NCBI GenBank assembly: GCA_021173225.1
Contig: JAJOLK010000006.1
Coordinates: 1-64,000 of the forward strand
DNA from: Phycisphaerales bacterium PN19_bin_20
GTDB taxonomy: Bacteria; Planctomycetota; Phycisphaerae; Phycisphaerales; UBA1924
Reading direction: 5' to 3'
DNA length: 64,000 nt
The position numbers were made by a program, and so were the translations under genes. How positions within the stretch are numbered: position 1 is the stretch's first letter; each line of letters begins with the position of its first letter. Positions 26,496 through 35,237 of the stretch are shown here, one piece after another. The notes beneath the pieces were generated by a model, which saw only the letters and a program-made list of their open reading frames with translations, was not told the origin of the DNA and made no database searches.

Positions 26496-27545
26496 TCACG
26501 GCACCGAGTACGGCTCGGTCCCGCCGAAGTCCACGCCCTTGAGGCCAAAGAGCGTCGCAAGGATCCGCACCGGTACCTGCGTGCCGTTGGCGTGGTAGCT
26601 GCCGCGCCACACCGGGTCCTCCTGCGCGATGTACCGCCCGTACGCGTAGGTGTCCCGCTCGATCTGCCCATTCAAAAGCACGTATCCACCGGGGTTGATC
26701 GCCGTGGTCGCAACATGACGCACCGCGCCGTCGGCGGTCACCAGCAGATTGTCCGCCTCAGGGTGGTTGAAGTACACCGGGTAACGCTGGTGACGAGCGA
26801 TCCGCTCGTAGAACATCACCTTCTGCGCCGGGAACATGATCTCATCAAACCGCCGGCGGCCAAGGTCAGCGTTCCCGCCGATGTTCAGCAGCGTGCTGTT
26901 GGTAAACCGAACGTTCGTCCCCCCCGCGCCGTCGCGGTCACGGCTCCAGAACGGCGCCGGGAACTGGTAGCTCGACCGCGCGAACATCACGCTGTCGCTC
27001 CCGGCATTGCCCGGCAGCCCCTGCGCATACTCGGGCATGCTCAGGTAGCCGGTCCGGTTCTCGAGCGCATCGCGCTGCGCACGGAGCTGGCGAAGGTCCT
27101 CCGGGCACGCGGCGATCGGCTCCGGCAGCCGCCCGGTCAAATAGTCCACCAGCACCGCCGCAGAGAGGTTGATGTACGGGATCAAGCTCAGCGGCCGCTG
27201 CGCCGTAGTGAGGTTCGTCACCGGCGAGCTGGCCCGAATGATGCTGATCAACTGGTGCGTTGCCGCCCCGTAGTCGGTCGTGGCCACGCCCGTCTGGCTC
27301 CCGTCGGCATAGCGGTACGTCCGGTTGCGGACCCAGCTAAACGTCGCGATCCGGTCCTTGTAGTCCGTCCCGTACTGGATGAACGGGCGCGTGTAGTTGT
27401 TCATCTGCGCCTGGCACTTGGTCTCGCGCGCGGCCTTGCGCGCCCCGGCCAGCGCAGGCAGCAACAGAGCCACCAGGATCGCGATAATCGCGATGACCAC
27501 CAGCAGTTCGATGAGCGTAAAGCCAAGCCGCGCCACGCTGGTCAT
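26496..27545 (-). CDS. prepilin-type N-terminal cleavage/methylation protein (paralogue 2)
   Basis: [26 protein letters not shown] at the N-terminus is a type IV prepilin/type II pseudopilin signal: prepilin peptidase cleaves after the Gly, and the helix drives assembly into a pilus or secretion filament. The remaining 310 residues are a large C-terminal head, much longer than classical pilins, as is usual in planctomycetes. It ends [15 protein letters not shown], nearly the same as its upstream neighbour, with which it shares [18 protein letters not shown] and a Leu-Gly-Arg-Arg box (DLGRRRF). The two are tandem duplicates separated by 39 bp. AAGAAGGG precedes the ATG. Confidence 0.88.
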   Translation of the reverse strand: MTSVARLGFTLIELLVVIAIIAILVALLLPALAGARKAARETKCQAQMNNYTRPFIQYGTDYKDRIATFSWVRNRTYRYADGSQTGVATTDYGAATHQLISIIRASSPVTNLTTAQRPLSLIPYINLSAAVLVDYLTGRLPEPIAACPEDLRQLRAQRDALENRTGYLSMPEYAQGLPGNAGSDSVMFARSSYQFPAPFWSRDRDGAGGTNVRFTNSTLLNIGGNADLGRRRFDEIMFPAQKVMFYERIARHQRYPVYFNHPEADNLLVTADGAVRHVATTAINPGGYVLLNGQIERDTYAYGRYIAQEDPVWRGSYHANGTQVPVRILATLFGLKGVDFGGTEPYSVP

Positions 27546-27584
27546 CGCGTACCCTTCTTCAGCAGCCCGGGGTTCGCCGGCATC

Positions 27585-28601
27585 TCAGCGGATCGGCTCA
27601 GAACCGCCGAAGTCCACGCCCTTGAGCCCGTACAGCGTCGACAGCCACTGCAGCGGGATCGCGCCACCGGTGCTGTAATAAGTTCCGCGCCAGCGCGGCA
27701 CGTCCTGAGCGGGGATCTCGGCGTAGTTGATCGTCGCGCGGTTGATCGCGCCGTTGATCTCGATGTATCCGCCGCGGTTTAGAGATCGCCCCAGCATCTT
27801 CCGCACAGAGCCGTCCGCCGCCGTGAACAGGTTGTCAGACTCCGGGTGCAGGTGGTACTGCGGGAACGTCGCGTGCCTCGAGATCTGCTCGTAGAACAGC
27901 ACCTTGTTGGCCGGGAAGACGATGTCCACCACCTTGCGACGGCCGAGGTCGGGCGTGCCGGTGATGATCAGAGAGCCGTTAGTCTGATAGCGGATCGCCC
28001 CGCTGTTGGTGATCCTGTCGACCGCCCAGAACGCGTAGGGCACCTGGTAGCTCGACCGCATGAACATCACTCGGTTGATGCCCGTGTACCGCGGATCGCT
28101 CATGTACGCCGGACCGAGCCGCCGCGCGTCTTCCTGCGCGGTCTGGAACCTAAAGTCGTCCGGGCAGACCGCCACCGGCTCGGGCAGCTTCTGGCTGAGG
28201 TACTCGGTAAAGATCCCGGCCGAGGCGTTCACATAAGGCACAAAGTTGAGCTGGAAGTCAAAGTTCGGCACCGGCGAGAACTGCCGAGTGATGCTGATCA
28301 TCTGCCGAGTCGCGGCCTCGCTGTCCTGCGCCTGCTGGCCAGACCAGCCCCCGTCGGCGTAGCGGAACGTGCGCCCTCGGATCCAGCTATACGTTGCGAA
28401 GCGGTCCCTATTGTCCGCCGCGTACTGCGAGACCACCTTGGCGTACTGCGACTGCTGCGTCTGGCACTTGGTCTCCCGCGCGGCCTTGCGGGCCTTTGCC
28501 AGCGCGGGGAGCAGAATGCCCACCAGCAGCGCGATGATCGCGATGACCACCAGCAACTCGATCAGCGTAAAGCCGTTAACGCGAAGCACAGAACGCTTCA
28601 T
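27585..28601 (-). CDS. prepilin-type N-terminal cleavage/methylation protein (paralogue 1)
   Basis: [34 protein letters not shown] is the prepilin peptidase site and filament helix. The 338-residue protein shares with its downstream partner [31 protein letters not shown], a Tyr-rich [11 protein letters not shown] box, [16 protein letters not shown] and the C-terminus [20 protein letters not shown] lies just before the ATG, and a sigma70-like promoter about 75 bp upstream should drive both genes. It is probably a surface filament component; no pilus assembly genes are in the window. Confidence 0.88.
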   Translation of the reverse strand: MKRSVLRVNGFTLIELLVVIAIIALLVGILLPALAKARKAARETKCQTQQSQYAKVVSQYAADNRDRFATYSWIRGRTFRYADGGWSGQQAQDSEAATRQMISITRQFSPVPNFDFQLNFVPYVNASAGIFTEYLSQKLPEPVAVCPDDFRFQTAQEDARRLGPAYMSDPRYTGINRVMFMRSSYQVPYAFWAVDRITNSGAIRYQTNGSLIITGTPDLGRRKVVDIVFPANKVLFYEQISRHATFPQYHLHPESDNLFTAADGSVRKMLGRSLNRGGYIEINGAINRATINYAEIPAQDVPRWRGTYYSTGGAIPLQWLSTLYGLKGVDFGGSEPIR

Positions 28602-28677
28602 GCGACTCCCCTTCTAGACAAAGTTCCTTTGAACGCCCAAGCCCAGGGCAAAGCCTCAGAACGAGGCCGCTGAGTAG

Positions 28678-28706
28678 AGTATAACGGAGAGTTGGCCAAA
28701 GTGCAA
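28678..28706 (-). promoter_or_regulatory. sigma70-type promoter for the prepilin-like operon
   Basis: On the minus strand, TTGCAC (28701-28706) is followed after exactly 17 nt by TATACT (28678-28683), 4 of 6 and 5 of 6 matches to the consensus. It lies about 77 nt before the start codon at 28601. It is the clearest promoter in the window. Confidence 0.7.
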
Positions 28707-28966
28707 CGACTTTTTGATCGCTTTGAGCCCATGGTCATTGCCGACCCCCTGCCCGCTCAGCCCCACCCCTCCAAGAGTCTCGACGCCCGGAGGGCCCGAC
28801 TCGATATACTCGGCCAGCACGCGTCACGCCTCACGCCTCTCACCCACGCCCCAAGCGGGAAATCGGCCAGCCCCGCAGGCGTAAGGGCCTCAAGGGTTAC
28901 GGGTGCCGTCTCATAGACCCCCCCCCTAAGGTTCGGATTCTGGTCCCTTAGGACCCTACGTCTCAG
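28707..28966. other. intergenic region with a small inverted repeat
   Basis: No gene is recognisable. CCTAAGG (28925-28931) and CCTTAGG (28946-28952) form a perfect 7-bp inverted repeat, and GGTCC/GGACC nests around the second arm, 15-40 bp before murQ. It may be a murQ operator. Confidence 0.35.
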
Positions 28967-29941
28967 ATGCCAGGCCCCCCCAAACCCGCAGAACACATGG
29001 CCACCGATCCCCCCAACCGCGCGAGACTCGACACCGAGCTCGACAACCCCCGCTCAAGGGCCCTGCACCAATTGGATGTCGGCGCGTGCGTCGAGCTACT
29101 TCAGACCGAAGACCAGGCCGCCTTTGACGCCGCCGTCCAAGCCCGCGCGGCACTCGTCGCGTTCATCCAGGCCGTTGCCAGCCGTTTCGGCCCCTGCGAT
29201 TCCCCATCGCCCGGCCGCCTGATCTACATCGGCGCTGGCACCTCAGGGCGGCTGGGCGTGCTCGACGCCAGCGAAGCGCCGCCAACCTTTTGCGTGCCGC
29301 CGGGGCTGATTGTCGGGATCATCGCCGGGGGCGAGGGGGCCCTGCGCCGCTCCAGCGAGGGTCGAGAAGATGAGCCCGACGGCGCCCGCACTGATCTTGA
29401 AGCCCTGGCGTTGACTAGCCGCGACACGGTGCTGGGCATTGCCGCTGGCGGCACCACGCCGTACGTCTTGGGCGGGCTGCAACTGGCCAAGGCCCTTGCC
29501 CCCGGCTGCCTGACGGGGCTGCTGACGTGCGCGCGAGTACCCAAGCCGCCCGCGTGCGACCACTTGATCCTGCTGGCGACCGGGCCCGAGGTGCTCACCG
29601 GCAGTACGCGCCTCAAGGCTGGCACCGCCACCAAGCTGGCCCTCAACACCATCAGCACCACGCTGATGGTCCAGTCCGGCCGGGTCTACGGCAACCTGAT
29701 GGTCGACGTCCGCGCCACCAACGACAAGCTGCGCGACCGGGCCGCCCGGGTGGTCTCAACGCTCACAGGCCTTGACCGCGCCGCCGCGCTCGCGCTGCTC
29801 GACCGCGCCGACGGGCACGCCAAGGTCGCCGTCGTCATGGCCCGGCTCACCATCGACGCGGCAACCGCGCGGGCCAAGCTGGCTGAAGTGGGGGTGGGGG
29901 GCCGTCTCAGCGCGGTCATCGATCAGCACCCGGCGGCGTAA
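28967..29941 (+). CDS. murQ: N-acetylmuramic acid 6-phosphate etherase
   Basis: IYIGAGTSGRLGVLDASEAPPTF is the SIS-domain signature with the catalytic Glu, GGEGALRRSSEGREDEP the sugar-phosphate loop, GIAAGGTTPYVLGGL the second binding loop and KAGTATKLALNTISTTLMV the family helix. The enzyme splits the lactyl ether of MurNAc-6-P to give GlcNAc-6-P and lactate, the step after AnmK. ATG 28997 (MATDPPNRARLDTEL) is an equally good start that matches the family length better; neither has a clear ribosome site. It is not in an operon with anmK. Confidence 0.93.
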   Translation: MPGPPKPAEHMATDPPNRARLDTELDNPRSRALHQLDVGACVELLQTEDQAAFDAAVQARAALVAFIQAVASRFGPCDSPSPGRLIYIGAGTSGRLGVLDASEAPPTFCVPPGLIVGIIAGGEGALRRSSEGREDEPDGARTDLEALALTSRDTVLGIAAGGTTPYVLGGLQLAKALAPGCLTGLLTCARVPKPPACDHLILLATGPEVLTGSTRLKAGTATKLALNTISTTLMVQSGRVYGNLMVDVRATNDKLRDRAARVVSTLTGLDRAAALALLDRADGHAKVAVVMARLTIDAATARAKLAEVGVGGRLSAVIDQHPAA

Positions 29942-29972
29942 CTCGCGATGAAGATCGGCAACGCTCGAAGGT

Positions 29973-30404
29973 TTATATGCCCTTGCCGGCGCGGCTCTGG
30001 GCCATGCGCAGCTTCAGTCGGGCCCGGTCGCGGTCGCGCGTCAACTTGACTGACTGCTCGACGCTCGAAGCCTTCTGGCCCTCGGCAGCTGCCAGCTCTT
30101 TGCTTGCCGCGCCTTGCTCAAGCTCCTCGGCGGGGATGGCCCGTGAGGTCAGAACCGTGAGCTTGTTGTTGACCATCTGGGCGAAGCCGTCTTCAACCAA
30201 GTAGCTGCGTGTACCGCCGCCGCCTTTGGCGGTAGTCGGGAACGAGACGGTCATTGGGCCCAGGCCCAGCTTGAGCACAATCGGCGCGCGCCCGGGTGCG
30301 AAGCCCATCTGCCCGTCGTGGGCGGGGATGCTCGCGTAGGTCGCCGGCTCGTCAAGGAGCTTGCCCTGCGGGGTGACAAGGCGGATCAGGAAGCTGGTGG
30401 CCAA
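29973..30404 (-). CDS. atpC: ATP synthase epsilon subunit, isolated gene
   Basis: The N-terminal beta-sandwich is recognisable: FLIRLVTPQGKLLDEPATYASIPAHDGQMGFAPGRAPIVLKLGLGPM, with VEDGFAQMVNNKLTVLTSRAIPAEEL. The C-terminal two-helix arm is rich in Lys/Arg/Glu. Epsilon couples rotation to the F1 catalytic hexamer and can inhibit ATP hydrolysis. It normally follows atpD, but the gene before it here is dus on the opposite strand, so it is transcribed alone, apart from the rest of the complex. Confidence 0.85.
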   Translation of the reverse strand: MATSFLIRLVTPQGKLLDEPATYASIPAHDGQMGFAPGRAPIVLKLGLGPMTVSFPTTAKGGGGTRSYLVEDGFAQMVNNKLTVLTSRAIPAEELEQGAASKELAAAEGQKASSVEQSVKLTRDRDRARLKLRMAQSRAGKGI

Positions 30405-30560
30405 GGGGAGTGTCTCCGTGCAAGCCGCGCGCTCAACTGCCCGCGGCGAGGGCGAGTTTAGGCCTGCGGCGGGCGATCAACCGCCGACCACGAGGGCCCG
30501 CGTGACACCCGCGCGACACCCGCGCCCCACCCGCGCCACACCCACCCCTATCCTAATCTC

Positions 30561-31682
30561 GTGCTGCAGATCGGCCCGGTCAAACTCGCCACCAACTTGC
30601 TCTTGGCACCGATTGCCGGGTATTGCGACCTGGCCTTTCGTCTAATTTGTCGCCACGCCAGCTTCATGCCAGAGGCTGACCCCCGCTCAACCTTCACACC
30701 CACCGGCGGCGTCGGGCTCGCGTGCACAGACCTGCTCAGCCCGCAGGGCCTGCTCCGCGGCAGCGCCAGCAGCCTAGACCTTGCACGCACCAGCGACGAG
30801 GACAAGCCCGTGGGTATGCAGCTCTACGGCAGCGACCCTGACATCATGGCCGAGGGCGCGCTGTGGGCCGTTCGGCACGGCGCGACCGTCGTTGACATCA
30901 ACATGGGCTGCCCGGTTGACAAGGTGACCAAGAAGGACGGCGGCTCGCGGCTCTTGTGCATCCCGGACACCGCCGTAGAGATCGCGCGCCGCTGCGCCCG
31001 CGTGCTCGAGCCCCACGGCGTGCCGCTAACGTGCAAGATGCGGCTGGGGTGGTTTGATGACGCGCCGGTGGCGCTCTGGCTGGCCCCGCGATTGATCGAT
31101 GCCGGCGCGCAGGCGATCACGGTGCACGGGCGCACGACACAGCAGAAGTTCATGGGCGTGGTCAGTCACGAGGGCATCGCGCGCGTCGTTGAGGCTGTCG
31201 GGCGGGCCAGCCAGCGCACGCCGGCGATCCCGGTAATCGGCAACGGCGACGTCCGCGATGCGCACGATGTGGTGGCGATGATCGCCAAGACTGGGTGCGC
31301 GGGCGTAATGATCGGGCGCGGCGCGCTGAGTACGCCGTGGCTCTTCCGCGACGCGTGGACGCTGCAGACGAAGGGCTTTGTTCCAAGCGAGCCAACCACG
31401 CGCCAGAAGCTCGACTTGATCCGCATGTATCTGGATTGGATGATCGAATTCCGCGGCGAGCACTACGCGATGGTGCAGATGCGACGGCGGATCAGCTGGT
31501 TTGGCAAACGCCTGGGGCGTGAGCTTGACTATCGCGGCACCCCCACGGGTTGCAAACCGCTGCGCGAAGCGATGCGCGGCACAGCAACCCCCGATGACTG
31601 CCGTGTGCTGCTGGACCGCTTCGAGGCCGGAGAGCTGCGCGGCGGAGGCTACGACGCGCCGGTGGAAGAGGCGGCGGTATAG
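30561..31682 (+). CDS. dus: tRNA-dihydrouridine synthase
   Basis: LLAPIAGYCDLAFRLICR (FMN-binding strand 1), GMQLYGSDPDIMAEGA, DINMGCPVDKVTKKDGGSRLL (the Dus signature with the catalytic Cys), CKMRLGW, ITVHGRTTQQKFMG, VIGNGDVRDAHD and GVMIGRGALSTPWLF follow the TIM-barrel order. The enzyme reduces specific uridines of tRNA D-loops. It starts with GTG 30561. The subtype (DusA, B or C) is not decided here. It is convergent with nth. Confidence 0.93.
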   Translation: MLQIGPVKLATNLLLAPIAGYCDLAFRLICRHASFMPEADPRSTFTPTGGVGLACTDLLSPQGLLRGSASSLDLARTSDEDKPVGMQLYGSDPDIMAEGALWAVRHGATVVDINMGCPVDKVTKKDGGSRLLCIPDTAVEIARRCARVLEPHGVPLTCKMRLGWFDDAPVALWLAPRLIDAGAQAITVHGRTTQQKFMGVVSHEGIARVVEAVGRASQRTPAIPVIGNGDVRDAHDVVAMIAKTGCAGVMIGRGALSTPWLFRDAWTLQTKGFVPSEPTTRQKLDLIRMYLDWMIEFRGEHYAMVQMRRRISWFGKRLGRELDYRGTPTGCKPLREAMRGTATPDDCRVLLDRFEAGELRGGGYDAPVEEAAV

Positions 31683-31689
31683 CGGCGGT

Positions 31690-32556
31690 TTAACGACGCT
31701 TCGGGGCCGCGGTCTTGCGAGCGTCGCTCGCGCCCGTTTGGCCAATGACAGTTGAGCTCTTGCGTCCAGCATCCTCGCTCATACGTGCGCTTTTGGCAGA
31801 CACCCGCAACTCGCAGCGCTGGCCAAGCTCGGCGCAGATCGGGTGCTGCCCGCACGCGACGCCACGGGCCTTGCAGGCGTACCGCCCGTGGAAGATCAGC
31901 CTGTGCGAGAGGTCGCACCAGCTCTCGCGCGGGAAGCTGGCCATCAGGGCCCGCTCGGTCTGCTGGACGTTCGCGCCGAGCTTCACGAGCCCGAGCCGCT
32001 GGCTCAGGCGGTGCACATGCGTGTCCACCACCACGTTCATGTTGATGCCAAAGGCGTTGCCCAGAACGACGCCGGCGGTCTTGCGAGCCACCCCGCGCAG
32101 AGTCAGCAGCTCGTCCATCGTCGGTGGCACCTGCCCGCCGAATCGCTCGACCACGTCACGCATCGCCGATTGGACCGCCTTGGCCTTTGACCGGAACAGC
32201 CCGATTGACTTGATGTACGGCTCGATGGCCTCGGGCGTGCTGGCCGCGAAGTCCGTCGGCGTCTTGAAGGCCGCGAACAGCGCGGGCGTCGCTTTGTTCA
32301 CGCTCACGTCGGTCGCCTGCGCCGAGAGGATCGTCGCCACCAGCAGCTCGTGCGGGCGGCTGTGGACCAGCTCGCAGTGCGCGTGCGGGTAGTGCGTAGC
32401 CAGCAACGCCAATGCCCGCGTGGCACGGTCGCGCTGGGCCCGCGTGGCGCGCGGCAGCGTGACGCCGACAGCAGGCAACGCCGGGTTAGGCTTGGCTGCG
32501 TCCGCGTCGATTCGCTCGCGCGTGCCGCCTTCAGCCTTTGCCGCCGGCTTGCTCAT
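31690..32556 (-). CDS. nth: endonuclease III (DNA glycosylase/AP lyase)
   Basis: LVATILSAQATDVSVNKATPALF, the helix-hairpin-helix LLTLRGVARKTAGVVLGNAF with the catalytic Lys, and VVDTHVHRLSQRLGL with the catalytic Asp are all present. The iron-sulfur motif ACKARGVACGQHPICAELGQRC matches C-x6-C-x2-C-x5-C. It removes oxidised pyrimidines and cuts the abasic site. It has an N-terminal extension of about 35 residues and a Lys/Ser-rich basic tail of about 40. The 3-methyladenine glycosylase at 35238 is a second base-excision gene nearby. Confidence 0.94.
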   Translation of the reverse strand: MSKPAAKAEGGTRERIDADAAKPNPALPAVGVTLPRATRAQRDRATRALALLATHYPHAHCELVHSRPHELLVATILSAQATDVSVNKATPALFAAFKTPTDFAASTPEAIEPYIKSIGLFRSKAKAVQSAMRDVVERFGGQVPPTMDELLTLRGVARKTAGVVLGNAFGINMNVVVDTHVHRLSQRLGLVKLGANVQQTERALMASFPRESWCDLSHRLIFHGRYACKARGVACGQHPICAELGQRCELRVSAKSARMSEDAGRKSSTVIGQTGASDARKTAAPKRR

Positions 32557-32612
32557 GGCACGGGCAGCATATGAGCTGAGAAACCCGCTGGCCCCGCGCC
32601 CGCCGACGGCGA

Positions 32613-33206
32613 ATGATCAGTGCCCACCCGCGGAGCCGCCGAGCGCCGGCCACCGTGCACCTCAACCCGCCCCCGGCACCGCCGACGGGGCGATCAAAGC
32701 GCCCACGGTGTCCCGCTCCCGCGTTGATTTTGGCCGCGATCTATCCCGTGATTGTCTGGTTCCTGATCTACCGCCTTCGGCGGACCTGGCCCGGCTTTGT
32801 GCTGGCCATCGTCGCCGGTTCGGTGGTCTGGGCGCTGGCGCCAACGATTAAGAGCTTTGTGCCCAAGGGTGGCGAGGTCATCAGCGTGCTGATCTACGCC
32901 GAAGCCGCGCTTGTCTCGATCATCGGCCTGTGGATCGCCACGCTCCGCCGTCCGCCCAACCTCCACGTCTATTGCCCGAGCTGCCACTATGACCTTGAAG
33001 GGCTCACCCCCGAGGCGATGGGCACCCGCTGCCCGGAGTGTGGCGAGCTGCTCCCGCCTCGCGAACGCCCAAAGGTTTTGGCCAACTGCCCCACTTGTGA
33101 TCAAGCCTTGACCGCGGCCGACCTGCGCGGGCGCGGCCCGCGCTGCCCGACGTGCGCCACGGTGTTGCCCACTGAGCCCGCCGCGCGCTTCAAGCCCACA
33201 CGCTGA
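32613..33206 (+). CDS. membrane protein with C-terminal zinc ribbons
   Basis: The 197-residue protein has hydrophobic helices (ALILAAIYPVIVWFLIYRL, WPGFVLAIVAGSVVWALAP, VISVLIYAEAALVSIIGLWIATL), then two zinc-ribbon modules: YCPSCHYDLEGL...TRCPECGELLP and NCPTCDQALTA...RCPTCATVLP. Four CxxC pairs should bind two zinc ions on the cytosolic face. No named family is recognised. A similar layout (hydrophobic stretch plus CPDC/CPRC) appears in the gene at 54592. The start at 32613 leaves a Pro-rich N-terminus, so a later start is possible. Confidence 0.65.
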   Translation: MISAHPRSRRAPATVHLNPPPAPPTGRSKRPRCPAPALILAAIYPVIVWFLIYRLRRTWPGFVLAIVAGSVVWALAPTIKSFVPKGGEVISVLIYAEAALVSIIGLWIATLRRPPNLHVYCPSCHYDLEGLTPEAMGTRCPECGELLPPRERPKVLANCPTCDQALTAADLRGRGPRCPTCATVLPTEPAARFKPTR

Positions 33207-33215
33207 CTGCCGGCT

Positions 33216-34604
33216 TTACCGCGAGACCGGAAGTGGGTCTTTGGCGCGGCCCTCGGCCCACGCCTTAAAACGCGGCCAGACCACCTCGCGCAGCACGATC
33301 TTCAGGCACGCCGCCACGGGGATCGCCAGCAGCAACCCGTAAAAGCCGGCCAAGATGCCGCCCGCCACGCTCGCGAACAAGATGCTCGGCGTGCCCATCC
33401 CCGTGCGATCGCCCTGGATGCGCGGCGTCAGTATGTAGTCGTCCACCACCTGCGCAAGCCCGTGCACAATTAGAGGGCCCACCACCGCCCACCACATCGC
33501 CGCCCGAATCCCTTCCTCGGGCGGGCTCAGCAACATCAGCGCGATGGCGATGGGCATCCCGATGGCCGCCACATATGGCAGCAGCGCCAGCACCCCGATG
33601 ATCGGCCCGAGCACCAGCGGCGCGGGCACGCCCACGAGCCAGTACCCCAGCGTGTAGTGCACCACCAGCACCGCGCAAATCGTCAGCCGACCGCGGACGA
33701 AGCCGGCGATCACGAAGTCCATCTTCGACAGCAGGTCAATCACCCAGCCCTTGCGCCGCTCGGGGATCAGGCTCTCCCAGAAGCCCATGACACGCCCCCA
33801 GCCCGTGCAAAAGAAGTAGAAAAAGAACGCCGTAAGGAACGCGCCAAAGCCCACGGCCGTGAGCGAGCCCGCGACACTGGTGAGCGCCCCGAGCACGCCC
33901 GCGCCCGTCGAGAGCGCCCGTCCGCCCACGTCCTGCGCGTTCTCACGAAGCCAGACAATCGACCTCTGCCCAACGTTGTACATCGCGGCCGCGAGCCGAT
34001 CGGGCTGATCGCGGAGCGTTGCCTCCGGCCCCGCCGGCACGCTCCCCGGTGGCGGCGTCAGCGGGATCTCGCCGCGGTCCATTGCCGCGACACGCTCGTG
34101 CTCAACCTGCAGCGCCACCAGCCGCGTGCGGATCTTGTTCCACGCCGGGCCCAGCGCATCGACCTTGCCGGCCAGCTCTGCGTCCTGCGGCTTCTCGATG
34201 CTCGTCAGCAGCGCGCCGACTTTGCGGCTGAGGTTCTGCGCGTACGACGCGGCCTGAACGCCGCCGACGCTCAGGCCGACGCTCGCTGGCACCACAATCA
34301 CCAGCAGCGCACCGAAGATGAGCCCCAGCGCCGCGCCGGGACGCCCCACGATCCGCCACTTCGTCAGCCACTTTACAAACGGCTCTACCAAGTACGCCAG
34401 CAGCATCGCCAGCAGGATCGGCACCGTCACCACGCTGAGCCGATACCCCAGCCACAGCACCCCGAACACTGACATGATCAGCAGCACGTCGCGCAGCGGC
34501 TGAATCTGCCACAGGTGCAGGCTTGACCACGCGCCCTGCGCGGGCACGGGGGGTGCGGTCGGCGACTGCGTTTCGCCGTCGTTTTGAGAGGTGTTTGGGG
34601 CCAC
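33216..34604 (-). CDS. AI-2E family transporter (462 aa)
   Basis: LLIMSVFGVLWLGYRLSVVTVPILLAMLLAYLVEPFVKWL is the typical opening helix pair, followed by GAALGLIFGALLVIVVPASVGL, a cytoplasmic/periplasmic middle region (about 130-240, with ALGPAWNKIRTRL), FGAFLTAFFFYFFCTGWGRV, IIGVLALLPYVAAIGMPIAIALML and the family motif DDYILTPRIQGDRTGM. Members export small molecules or exchange Na+/H+; the substrate cannot be deduced. The middle loop is longer than in the E. coli homologues. Confidence 0.9.
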   Translation of the reverse strand: MAPNTSQNDGETQSPTAPPVPAQGAWSSLHLWQIQPLRDVLLIMSVFGVLWLGYRLSVVTVPILLAMLLAYLVEPFVKWLTKWRIVGRPGAALGLIFGALLVIVVPASVGLSVGGVQAASYAQNLSRKVGALLTSIEKPQDAELAGKVDALGPAWNKIRTRLVALQVEHERVAAMDRGEIPLTPPPGSVPAGPEATLRDQPDRLAAAMYNVGQRSIVWLRENAQDVGGRALSTGAGVLGALTSVAGSLTAVGFGAFLTAFFFYFFCTGWGRVMGFWESLIPERRKGWVIDLLSKMDFVIAGFVRGRLTICAVLVVHYTLGYWLVGVPAPLVLGPIIGVLALLPYVAAIGMPIAIALMLLSPPEEGIRAAMWWAVVGPLIVHGLAQVVDDYILTPRIQGDRTGMGTPSILFASVAGGILAGFYGLLLAIPVAACLKIVLREVVWPRFKAWAEGRAKDPLPVSR

Positions 34605-34802
34605 AGCGTCTTATCGGTACCGCGGCCCGCACGGCGTGAGACGTCGAGCCCCCGCCAACTGACGCACGTTGAAAGAGACGCGGGGCTCAATCGCGTGCAA
34701 GCTTGATGCTCAGCGCCGGACACACCCCGGCACACAAGCCGCTGCCCCCTAAAGCTGCAACCACACTTCGCTCGGCCCTCGCTTCGCCCGGTGCGCGAAT
34801 CG

Positions 34803-35228
34803 CTAAGCCCGCGCGCCCTCAGCGCCCAACGCAAAGACCTCGTCAAAGTCATAGACCCCCACAAAGTCTTCGAAGCGATCGTCATCGCTGCGGCGCATGT
34901 CGCCCCGGTCGATCATCGCGTAGACGATCGCGCCAAAGTCCGCCGTGCCGCGCAGGCCCCAGTGCCGCAGCACCGTCCCGGCCATCATCCCGTACCGGGT
35001 TTGGGCCAAGACCTTCAGCGCTACCGAGAGCTGCTGGCCCGTGACGTGCCGGGATTCTTCGATCACAAAGCCGCGCTGCTCGGAGACATCACCGCCGCGG
35101 GCCCGAGCCTTGTAGACCTGCTCAACCGCGAACCGCAGCCCCTCGACCACGAACGCGAACGCCCCGGGCGAGAGCGCCGCCGCCCGCGCCCGAATCATGG
35201 TCCAGTCTGGCTCGCGTTCAAAAGACAT
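34803..35228 (-). CDS. Minf_1886-family protein (141 aa)
   Basis: The sequence YKARARGGDVSEQRGFVIEESRHVTGQQLSVALKVLAQTRYGMMAGTVL and WGLRGTADFGAIVYAMIDRGDMRRSDDDRFEDF matches the conserved planctomycete/verrucomicrobial family named after Minf_1886. It is a cytosolic protein of unknown function. It has no signal peptide. It lies close to the 3-methyladenine glycosylase gene (10-bp gap, same strand), probably as one transcript. Confidence 0.8.
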   Translation of the reverse strand: MSFEREPDWTMIRARAAALSPGAFAFVVEGLRFAVEQVYKARARGGDVSEQRGFVIEESRHVTGQQLSVALKVLAQTRYGMMAGTVLRHWGLRGTADFGAIVYAMIDRGDMRRSDDDRFEDFVGVYDFDEVFALGAEGARA

Positions 35229-35237
35229 ATTCCTACT

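Noticed and set aside
34690-34790. Ferredoxin-like fragment GLCAGVCPALSIKLARD on the minus strand between the AI-2E and Minf_1886 genes
   Set aside because: Only about 25 residues match, there is no paired upstream CxxCxxC and no good start; it is probably coincidence or a very old remnant.
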